Origin: Nocardioides_C sp963700955 | GTDB taxonomy: Bacteria; Actinomycetota; Actinomycetes; Propionibacteriales; Nocardioidaceae | Assembly: GCA_963700955.1 (NCBI GenBank) | Contig: CAVOZH010000011.1 | Location: 558,001-622,000, forward strand | DNA length: 64,000 nt | Direction of reading: 5' to 3' | In this document: in pieces, positions 34,485 to 41,558 of the stretch | Numbering within the stretch: position 1 is the first letter of the stretch | Layout: every line of letters starts with the position of its first letter | Program-made: the position numbers and the translations under genes | Notes under the pieces: model-generated | The model's input: only the letters and a program-made list of their open reading frames with translations | Databases searched by the model: none | What the model was told of the DNA's origin: nothing

Positions 34485-35953
34485 GCGTGGGACTCCTTCA
34501 CGAGGGCGACGGCGTGCCGGGCGGCGTCGGCGTTGGAGTGGAAGACCCAGGCTCCCGCCGCGTTGAGTGCCGTCGCCTGCGCCTCCGGGTTCTGCGGGTC
34601 GTCACGGGTGCCCACCAGCGAGACGACCACGGGCACGCCGGACGCCGTCGCGGCCGCCACGATCGGAACGAGCTCGGCGGCCGGGTCGGGGGCTGCCCCG
34701 AGGCCGAGGACGACGTCGAGCAGGAGTACGCCGCAGGTCGGATCCTCGACCTCCGCCCGAAACCGTTCGGCCCTGATGGAGCCGTCGATCATGGGATGGG
34801 GCCGGCCCGCGGTGAGCCGGTCGTCGCCGAAGTCGATCATGGTGTGGCCGTCCGAGGCGAGGGAGCCGTCGAGGGCCCACGCCGGGTCGAGAGGGATGTT
34901 CGAGCGCACGGTGCCGAGCGCCTCGGCCGCGATGATCATCGCCTCGTCACACAGTGTGCCGCCGACGAACAACCCACGGAGCGACCCACCCGGCCGACCG
35001 CGGTCGAGCTGCCCTGCACGGTGGCCAGGGTCGGTCCAGGAGAGCCCCAGCGTCTCCACGACCCGCTCGGCGGTCGCCGTGATGTCGGGCCGGCCAGCGC
35101 CGAGGAGGCCGAAGACGACGGGCTTGCTCGTGTGCGCCGCGTGCTCCCGCACCCTGTCGGCGACCGCCTCGTCAGGAGGCTTCGAGATCACGACGATCAC
35201 CTTGGTCGCGTCGTCCGCGGCCAGCAGGTCGAGCGCGCGCATCGTGGAGGCTCCGGCCACCTCGGCCGAGAGGTCACGGCCGCCCACCCCGAGGCAGTGG
35301 CTGATGCCGACATGGGCCCCGTCGAGCAGCGTCATCAGGTGCTGGGCTCCGGTGCCCGATGCCGCCACGATCCCGACCGGGCCCGGCCGCACGACGTCGG
35401 CGAACCCGAGACCTACCCCTCCGACGACGGCGGTGCCGCAGTCGGGGCCCATGACGAGCACACCGCTCGGCTCGGCATAGCGCTTCAGGGCCACCTCCTG
35501 AGCCAGCGGCATGTTGTCGCTGAAGATCATCGTGTGCAGGCCGGCGTCGATGGCGTCGACCGCGTCGAGGAACGCGTACTGCCCCGGTGTCGAGATCAGC
35601 GCCACGCCGCTCTCCACCGACCGGGCGGCGGCACCGACGGTCAGGGGGGCGGGCGCGGCGCCGAACGAGGTCGAGGAGCCGGGCGACTTGGCAGTGAGCG
35701 CCGTGTCCACCTCGGCCATGGCGGTCTGCATGGCGGTGTCGTCGTCCGCCTCGACCGCGACGAGCATCTCGTTGGCCGTCGTGTGCTCGGGAAGGGTGAA
35801 GCCCATCGAGGTGGCGAGGTCGAGGTTGAGCTCGGTGGCCATCGCGACCAGGGCCGAGCGCACCCCGGGGAGCGAGGAGACCTGCTTGCTCACCTGCATC
35901 AGCGTCACCGAGTCGACATACGCGCCTCTGCGCACGGTCAGGGTCTTCGTCAC
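34481..35953 (-). CDS. fdrA: FdrA-like carbamoyltransferase subunit
   Basis: A 490-aa protein of the FdrA family, built on the succinyl-CoA-ligase fold (CoA-binding-like and ligase-like halves). The N-terminus 'VRRGAYVDSVTLMQVSKQV' and the block 'ALVAMATELNLDL' are typical, and 'VMGPDCGTAVVGGVGLGFAD' and 'GTGAQHLMTLLD' correspond to the phosphohistidine/CoA-ligase core. The GTG start has GAAGGAG nine bases upstream and overlaps the DUF2877 stop. The frame continues far upstream but only as the shadow of the DUF2877 gene. Function is inferred from E. coli, where FdrA acts with AllG and AllH. Confidence 0.9.
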   Translation of the reverse strand: MTKTLTVRRGAYVDSVTLMQVSKQVSSLPGVRSALVAMATELNLDLATSMGFTLPEHTTANEMLVAVEADDDTAMQTAMAEVDTALTAKSPGSSTSFGAAPAPLTVGAAARSVESGVALISTPGQYAFLDAVDAIDAGLHTMIFSDNMPLAQEVALKRYAEPSGVLVMGPDCGTAVVGGVGLGFADVVRPGPVGIVAASGTGAQHLMTLLDGAHVGISHCLGVGGRDLSAEVAGASTMRALDLLAADDATKVIVVISKPPDEAVADRVREHAAHTSKPVVFGLLGAGRPDITATAERVVETLGLSWTDPGHRAGQLDRGRPGGSLRGLFVGGTLCDEAMIIAAEALGTVRSNIPLDPAWALDGSLASDGHTMIDFGDDRLTAGRPHPMIDGSIRAERFRAEVEDPTCGVLLLDVVLGLGAAPDPAAELVPIVAAATASGVPVVVSLVGTRDDPQNPEAQATALNAAGAWVFHSNADAARHAVALVKESHA

Positions 35954-36714
35954 GCTGCTCCTTCGGTTCGTTCGCAGGCTGTCAGCTGACCGGGGTCGGT
36001 TCTCACCGTGTGGAGCACCCCGGTCAGGAGAGCGCCTCCCGAGGTGTGACCGACGGCCAGCAGGTCCGCTGTCGCGCGGGTGGTGTCCTGCCCGAGACAC
36101 AGGCCGGTCAGGAAGGCGGCGAGCTGCGGCACCGCGTAGCCGTCGAGCGCGTGGTGCAGCATCGCCCGGGAGATGTCGGTGGTCCGGCCCTCGTCCAGGA
36201 CCGCGACCGTCGTACGGCGCCAGGCGGGGAGCCGTGGGTCGGCCGTGGCGTAGGCGGCCACCAGGGCCCCGGCCAGGACGTCGTCTCCAGCGGGGGTGAG
36301 CCCGGGACCCAGCCCGATCAGCGCCTCCGGAGACAGGGGTACGGGCAGGCGGGGGACATCGGGAGACACCGCGGGGACGGTGAGCCGGGCGATGTCCGCG
36401 CCCGAAGGACGCGGGAGGCCACTCGGCCGCGACGGCTGCCACCACCGACGTACGCCCCAGCTTGCGGCGGGCGCACGTAGACGCCCCTCGCCGATCCGGA
36501 GCGCACCCGGCCCGGGCAGGGACCCGGTGACGAGGCTGTTGGGCAGCAGCACGGCATCGGGCGTGCAGACGCACAGCACCGGCACGGCGGAGAGAGGTGT
36601 GCGGTAGTGCGAACTCACGCTGGTGCGGGCGACCTCGACGAGCTCGACCTCAGCGCCATCGAGCAGGTCCGCGAGGAGCGTCGAGGCAGCGCAAGGGATC
36701 TCGGGCGTAGCCAC
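35950..36714 (-). CDS. DUF2877 protein, AllH-like carbamoyltransferase subunit
   Basis: A protein of about 254 aa with the DUF2877 signatures 'LIGLGPGLTPAGDDVLAG' and 'VGHTSGGALLTG'. It is the first gene of the carbamoyltransferase unit. I chose the GTG before 'ATPEIPCAASTLL': this leaves about 100 bases to the pucR start for a shared control region. A TTG 17 codons upstream would run into that palindrome. Homologues occur with FdrA and DUF1116 proteins in allantoin and related pathways. Confidence 0.85.
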   Translation of the reverse strand: MATPEIPCAASTLLADLLDGAEVELVEVARTSVSSHYRTPLSAVPVLCVCTPDAVLLPNSLVTGSLPGPGALRIGEGRLRAPAASWGVRRWWQPSRPSGLPRPSGADIARLTVPAVSPDVPRLPVPLSPEALIGLGPGLTPAGDDVLAGALVAAYATADPRLPAWRRTTVAVLDEGRTTDISRAMLHHALDGYAVPQLAAFLTGLCLGQDTTRATADLLAVGHTSGGALLTGVLHTVRTDPGQLTACERTEGAA

Positions 36715-36751
36715 TCCCCGACGATAGGACTCGGGTACTGTCCCGGGCATG

Positions 36752-36763
36752 GGCAAAGTTGCC
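36752..36763. promoter_or_regulatory. short palindrome in the carbamoyltransferase/pucR divergent promoter
   Basis: GGCAA-AG-TTGCC is a perfect inverted repeat midway between the DUF2877 gene and pucR. A related half (GGGCAACTT) lies at 38494-38502, in front of the permease gene. It could be a PucR or autoregulatory site; this is inferred from position only. Confidence 0.4.
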
Positions 36764-36814
36764 AACGATCGGCGTCCTGATCATGGTGAGTTGCCAGACC
36801 GCACCGCTCGGTCG

Positions 36815-38464
36815 ATGAGCGTGGCCACCATGCTGGCCCTCCCCGCCTTCGCGGGAGCGCAGGTGGTCGCCGGTGCGCGGGGGCTGGATCGCACGGTGCG
36901 CAGCGCCAACGTGATGGAAGTCCCCGACATCATCCCCTGGGTTCGCAGCGAGGCTCTGCTGCTCACCACGGGCTACCCGTTGAGCGCGGCCGCCGCCGAG
37001 CTGTCGCAGCTGGTCGAGGACCTCGACGACCGCGGGGTGTCGGCGGTGGCGGTCAAGCTGCACCGCTACCTCGACGCGCTGCCCGAGGCGATGATGGCCG
37101 CGGCGGAGACGCGTGGGCTGCCCCTGGTGATCCTCCCCGACGACATCGGCTTCGACGACGTGCTCACCCAGGTCTTCACCACCGTGGTGAGCGAGCGGGC
37201 GTCCATGCTCGAGCGCAGCGAGGAGGTGCACCGGCGGCTGGTCGACGTGGTCCTCGACGGCGGCGGGGTCACGGACGTGGCCGAGAGCGTCAGCGAGCTG
37301 TTCTCCGCAGTCGCGATGATCACCACCGCCGACGGGCGGGTGATGAGTGCGGCCGGTGACCGCGACCACCTGGCAGCCTTCGAGTCCTCGTCGGCCTTCC
37401 ACCCCAGCGGCCGGTTCCGCACCGAGACCTCGACCGCCGGGGTTCACGTCGTCGAGGACCTACCCGGGTCCCACGCGGTCGTGCCGATCCGGGGAGGGCG
37501 CATCGACCACGGCCGGCTCGTCCTCTTCGACGGCACCACAGTGCTCACCGGCTCGGACACCGCCGTCCTGGAACGAGCGGCCACGGTGGCGGCGATCTCG
37601 CTGACCAAGGAGATCGCGATCGGCGCAGTGGAGAGCAAGTACCGCGGTGACTTCCTCCGGGACGTCCTCGCGGGGCGGGCCGGGTCCGCCGCCGACGTCA
37701 CTGCCCACGCCCGGTCCCTCGGCTGGGAGGTCACCCGGCCGCTCGTGGTGGTCGTCTGCGCCCTGGAGACCAGCGACGCGACGCCGGTGCAGCTCGGTTA
37801 CCAGGGACCGCTGGAGGTGGAGCGTTTCACGGCCGCCTGGCGCACCGTGGTCGGCCGCCGCGACACCAGCATCCCTGTCGTGGGCTTCGCCGCCGAGGTC
37901 GTCGCACTGCTTCCTGTGGCGGACGGGGTCACGGCGAAGAGCGCCGTGGAGCCCGTGATCGGGGAGGTCGCGGGGGACGGCGGGGGTGGCAGACGCCCCT
38001 TCGCGACGGGCGTGAGCCGGGTGGTGACCTCACCCGAGGGGCTGCCTGCGGCCTACGAGCAGGCCAGGCGGGCGCTCCACGTCGGCCGGCAGCTCAACGG
38101 GCACAGGAGCGGACCGAGCGCGGTCGTGCACTTCGACGACCTCGGGGTGTTCCGACTGCTCAGCCTGATCGACGACAGCCGGGAGCTGTCCGCCTTCGTC
38201 GAGGAGACCCTGGGTGAGCTCGCCGGGCGTACGTCGACGGAGTCGGCCGACCTGCGGACCACCCTGCAGATGCTGCTCGACACCAACCTCAACGTCGCCG
38301 AGACGGCACGCCGGCTGCACTTCCACTACAACACGCTGCGCTACCGGATCAGCAAGCTCGAACGCATGGTCGGGCCGTTCACGACCGACCCGGCCCTGAG
38401 GCTCGACCTCGCCTTGGCGCTACGGATCGTCGCGATGCAGGAGATGGACGGGCAAAGCACCTGA
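36815..38464 (+). CDS. pucR: PucR family transcriptional regulator
   Basis: About 549 aa. The N-terminal PucR domain begins 'ATMLALPAFAGAQVVAGARG' and contains 'EVPDIIPWVRSEALLLTTGY' and 'GVSAVAVKLHRYLDALPEAM'. A central GGDEF-related/linker region follows, and a C-terminal PucR-type helix-turn-helix lies near residues 485-525 ('LNVAETARRLHFHYNTLRYRISKLE'). PucR controls purine catabolism in Bacillus, and relatives govern nucleobase use in actinobacteria. I started at the ATG that aligns with the family N-terminus; an ATG 22 codons upstream would cover the palindrome. It lies between the two halves of the catabolic locus and likely controls both. Confidence 0.88.
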   Translation: MSVATMLALPAFAGAQVVAGARGLDRTVRSANVMEVPDIIPWVRSEALLLTTGYPLSAAAAELSQLVEDLDDRGVSAVAVKLHRYLDALPEAMMAAAETRGLPLVILPDDIGFDDVLTQVFTTVVSERASMLERSEEVHRRLVDVVLDGGGVTDVAESVSELFSAVAMITTADGRVMSAAGDRDHLAAFESSSAFHPSGRFRTETSTAGVHVVEDLPGSHAVVPIRGGRIDHGRLVLFDGTTVLTGSDTAVLERAATVAAISLTKEIAIGAVESKYRGDFLRDVLAGRAGSAADVTAHARSLGWEVTRPLVVVVCALETSDATPVQLGYQGPLEVERFTAAWRTVVGRRDTSIPVVGFAAEVVALLPVADGVTAKSAVEPVIGEVAGDGGGGRRPFATGVSRVVTSPEGLPAAYEQARRALHVGRQLNGHRSGPSAVVHFDDLGVFRLLSLIDDSRELSAFVEETLGELAGRTSTESADLRTTLQMLLDTNLNVAETARRLHFHYNTLRYRISKLERMVGPFTTDPALRLDLALALRIVAMQEMDGQST

Positions 38465-38569
38465 ACGGGCCAGAATTTCATGCTCGGGGCCATGGGCAAC
38501 TTCCGACAGTGCGCCTCCCCAGGATTCGGCAGAAGTTTTTAGTGCCACATGACGCACGTCACACCGAGG

Positions 38570-38623
38570 CTGGTGCACAGTGAGCAGAGGCTTGCGGCGG
38601 GCGAGCCGCTAAGGGTGCACCAG
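38570..38623 (+). ncRNA. candidate two-stem structured leader RNA (possible riboswitch)
   Basis: Outer arms CTGGTGCAC (38570-38578) and GTGCACCAG (38615-38623) pair perfectly. Inside, GGCTTGC (38589-38595) and GCGAGCC (38601-38607) pair with one G-T wobble around a five-base loop. The two stems are separated by an internal loop of AGTGAGCAGA on one side and GCTAAGG on the other, an architecture like small ligand-binding RNAs. It ends 27 bases before AGGAGG of the permease gene, and that ribosome site lies in its own GGCC-AGGA-GGCC hairpin (38646-38657). The fold is read from the sequence; a regulatory role is inferred. I could not assign it to a known class. Confidence 0.5.
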
Positions 38624-38660
38624 TCCGGGAGGACGGTGCCGTGTTGGCCAGGAGGCCTGC

Positions 38661-40136
38661 ATGTCGGTTTTTTCTTGGAAAGTCGTGTACGGCGGCAAGA
38701 CGCCGCCGGCGGGGGCAGCGGTAGCCCCGGACGAGCGCCTGTCCTGGGGGAGGACGGCCGGCCTCGGAGCGCAGCACGTCGTGGCCATGTTCGGGGCGAC
38801 CTTCGTCTTCCCGATCATCATGGGTCTGAGCCCACAGCTCGCGATCATGATGAGCGGCATCGCCACCATCTGCTTCCTGCTCATCGTCCAGGGCAAGGTG
38901 CCGAGCTACCTGGGCACGTCCGCGTCGTTCGTCGGTGGTGCGACCGCGATCTACGCCCAGAACGGCGGGCCGCAGGACGTCACGGGCGCGATCCTCGTCT
39001 CCGGCGCCGTCCTCGCACTCGTCGGTGTCCTGATCCACTTCGCCGGCACCCGGGTGCTCCACGCGGTGCTGCCGCCGGTCGTCACCGGCGCGGTCGTGAT
39101 GCTGATCGGGTTCAACCTCGCCCCGGTGGTCGCGAACATCTACTGGCCGCAGGACCAGTGGGTCGCCCTGCTCACGATGACCTTCGTGATCGTCGTGGCC
39201 GTCGGCGCCCGCGGCTTCATCGGCCGCATCGCGATCTTCCTCGGCCTGATCTTCGGATCCGTGATCTCGTGGCTGTTCGACCTGATCTTCGGCCAGATCA
39301 ACTCGTTGAACTCCGCCACCCAGAAGGTCGAGCTGCACGACCGGATCAGCTGGGCGAACGTGAAGGCCGCCGACTGGTTCGGCTTCCCGCTGCACACCCC
39401 CGACGGCCTGACCGGGAACCAGACGCTGCAGGGCAACCTCGACGCGGTCGGCTGGCACCTGCCGAGCTTCTCCGTCGGGTTCGTGCTGCTCGTGCTGCCT
39501 GCCGTGATCGCGCTGATCGCGGAGAACACCGGCCACGTCAAGGCGGTCGCCGAGATGACCAACCGTGACCTGGACCCGGTCATGGGCAAGGCGATCGGCG
39601 CCGACGGTGTCGGCACCATGCTCGCCAGCGTGGTCGGCGGCTCGCCCACCACGACCTACGCCGAGAACATCGGCGTCATGGCAGCCACCCGGGTGTACTC
39701 CACCGCCGCCTACTTCGTCGCCGCGGGCGTCGCGATCGTCTTCGGTCTCTCGCCGAAGTTCGGCGCACTCGTCGCGGCCACCCCGGGCGGTGTGCTCGGC
39801 GGTATCACCGTGGTGCTCTACGGCATGATCGGCCTGCTCGGCGCCAAGATCTGGAAGGAGAACCAGGTCGACTTCGCCAACCCGGTCAACCTGGTCCCGA
39901 CCGCTGCCGGAATCATCATCGCGATCGGCAACACGTCGCTGAGGATCACCGACACCTTCGTGCTCTCCGGCATCGCACTCGGCACGATCGTCACCCTTGC
40001 CGGCTACCACCTCGCCCGTGCCGTGGCTCCCCCGAACCTGAGGGACGACATCAACCTGATCGTGGTGGAGCGTCCCGGCGTGCAGGAGGACGAGGAGATC
40101 CCCGGGCACGGCCGCGACGAGCCGCACCGCCACTGA
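38661..40136 (+). CDS. NCS2 nucleobase:cation symporter (uracil/xanthine permease)
   Basis: A 491-aa polytopic permease of the nucleobase-ascorbate transporter family, with about fourteen helices. Substrate-site motifs are visible: 'IALIAENTGHVKAVAEMT', whose Glu is the conserved ligand residue of helix 8, and 'GGSPTTTYAENIGVMAATRV' in helix 10. The start follows AGGAGG. It is the first gene of the long catabolic operon and probably imports its substrate. Uracil versus xanthine cannot be decided from motifs I can see; the barbiturase-type gene downstream favours a pyrimidine. Confidence 0.92.
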   Translation: MSVFSWKVVYGGKTPPAGAAVAPDERLSWGRTAGLGAQHVVAMFGATFVFPIIMGLSPQLAIMMSGIATICFLLIVQGKVPSYLGTSASFVGGATAIYAQNGGPQDVTGAILVSGAVLALVGVLIHFAGTRVLHAVLPPVVTGAVVMLIGFNLAPVVANIYWPQDQWVALLTMTFVIVVAVGARGFIGRIAIFLGLIFGSVISWLFDLIFGQINSLNSATQKVELHDRISWANVKAADWFGFPLHTPDGLTGNQTLQGNLDAVGWHLPSFSVGFVLLVLPAVIALIAENTGHVKAVAEMTNRDLDPVMGKAIGADGVGTMLASVVGGSPTTTYAENIGVMAATRVYSTAAYFVAAGVAIVFGLSPKFGALVAATPGGVLGGITVVLYGMIGLLGAKIWKENQVDFANPVNLVPTAAGIIIAIGNTSLRITDTFVLSGIALGTIVTLAGYHLARAVAPPNLRDDINLIVVERPGVQEDEEIPGHGRDEPHRH

Positions 40137-40164
40137 CCCTCTCGGAAGGTCCGGTCCCCAGCAC

Positions 40165-41052
40165 GTGAAACCACCACCGTTCGCCTACCACCGTCCACGC
40201 ACCCTCGAGGAGGCCGTCGAGACCCTGGCCGCCCTCGGCACGGACGGCAAGGTGCTCGCGGGCGGCCAGAGCCTGGTGCCGTTGATGTCGATGAGGTTGT
40301 CCGCACCCGCCCACCTCGTCGACGTCAACCACCTGCCTGGCCTCGACACGGTCGAGGTGACGGGCAGCCACGTCCGGGTGGGGGCGCTGGCCCGGCACTC
40401 GCGGGTCGAGAGGGACGACGCCGCCTACGCCGCGATCCCGCTGCTGCGGCAGGCGCTGCGGAACGTCGCCCACCCCACGATCCGCAACAGGGGTACGACG
40501 GTCGGCAGCATCGTGCACGCCGACCCCGCTGCCGAGATGCCCGCGGTGCTGAGCCTCCTCGACGGTGCCGTGGAGCTCCGCTCGGTGCAGGGGACGCGCG
40601 AGGTCCCGGCCGGCGAGTTCTTCCTCGGCGCCATGGAGTCTGCGGTCAGGCCGGACGAGCTGGCCGTCGCGGCGACGTTCCGCCGCCCTCCCAACCGCAG
40701 CGGATCCGCGTTCGTGGAGCTCGCCCGGCGACGGGGCGACTACGCGATGTGCGGGGTCGGAGCCGTGGTCACCACCGACGCCGGCTCTGCCATCACGGCC
40801 GCCAGAGTCGCGCTCATCGGCGTAGCGGACGGCCCGGTCCTGGTCGACGTGACCGAGGCTGTCACGGGTACGGGCGGGGGCTTCGACGCCTCGGGCCTGC
40901 GTGATCTCGTCGACGCCCGGATCGCGCCGGAGGAGGACATCCATGCCTCCGCGGACTACCGGCGCCACCTGGCACACGTGCTCACCGCCCGCGCGCTCGA
41001 CGAGGCACAAGGACACGCCGGTCTGCGTGGACGAGAGGGGAGGGTCGCCTGA
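40165..41052 (+). CDS. molybdenum hydroxylase FAD-binding subunit (CoxM/XdhB type)
   Basis: A 295-aa medium subunit carrying FAD between the iron-sulfur and molybdenum subunits. The FAD loops 'LAGGQSLVPLMSMRL' (near residue 32) and 'TVGSIVHADPAAEMPAV' (near 113) are intact, followed by the CO_deh_flav_C domain. The start is GTG with only a weak ribosome site. It overlaps the 2Fe-2S gene by ATGA. With the next two genes it forms a three-subunit hydroxylase. Confidence 0.93.
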   Translation: MKPPPFAYHRPRTLEEAVETLAALGTDGKVLAGGQSLVPLMSMRLSAPAHLVDVNHLPGLDTVEVTGSHVRVGALARHSRVERDDAAYAAIPLLRQALRNVAHPTIRNRGTTVGSIVHADPAAEMPAVLSLLDGAVELRSVQGTREVPAGEFFLGAMESAVRPDELAVAATFRRPPNRSGSAFVELARRRGDYAMCGVGAVVTTDAGSAITAARVALIGVADGPVLVDVTEAVTGTGGGFDASGLRDLVDARIAPEEDIHASADYRRHLAHVLTARALDEAQGHAGLRGREGRVA

Positions 41053-41558
41053 TGAGCACCGAGACCGGCACCGAGAGCAGGGTGCATGTCGCCTTCACCG
41101 TCAACGGCGTCCCGTACGAGCTCGACGTACCTGCTCGGCGGCTGCTGTCCGATGCGCTTCGCCACGACCTCCGTCTGACCGGCACCCACGTCGGTTGCGA
41201 GCACGGCGTGTGCGGGTCCTGCACAGTTCTGGTGAACGGCGACCCGGTCCGCTCCTGCCTGATCTTCGCGGTGACCCTCGAGGGTGCCGAGATCACCACG
41301 GTCGAGGGCTGCCGCAACGCCGAGGGCGGCATGGGCCCCGTCCAGCAGGCGTTCCAGGACTGCCACGCGCTCCAGTGCGGGTTCTGCACACCGGGCTTCA
41401 TCACCACGATCACGGCCTACCTGGAGGAGAACGAGAACCCCACGGCCGAGGAGGCGCGCGAGGCGATCTCGGGGAACCTGTGCCGGTGCACCGGCTACCA
41501 GAACATCGTCGCCGCCGTGCAGCGCGCCGCCGAGCTCAAACGGGGCGACGCGACGTGA
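41052..41558 (+). CDS. molybdenum hydroxylase [2Fe-2S] subunit (CoxS/XdhC type)
   Basis: A 168-aa small subunit. The N-terminal plant-ferredoxin cluster is bound by 'GCEHGVCGSCTVLVNG' plus a later Cys ('VRSC'), and the C-terminal four-helix cluster by 'CGFCTPGF' and 'LCRCTGYQNIV'. All eight cysteines are present. It transfers electrons from molybdopterin to FAD. Overlaps on both sides show it is co-translated with its partner subunits. Confidence 0.95.
   Translation: MSTETGTESRVHVAFTVNGVPYELDVPARRLLSDALRHDLRLTGTHVGCEHGVCGSCTVLVNGDPVRSCLIFAVTLEGAEITTVEGCRNAEGGMGPVQQAFQDCHALQCGFCTPGFITTITAYLEENENPTAEEAREAISGNLCRCTGYQNIVAAVQRAAELKRGDAT

Noticed and set aside
34481..36574. A 697-codon version of fdrA
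   Set aside because: The extra upstream part is Arg/Pro-rich and antiparallel in phase to the DUF2877 coding frame; the GTG at 35953 has a ribosome site and the family N-terminus.
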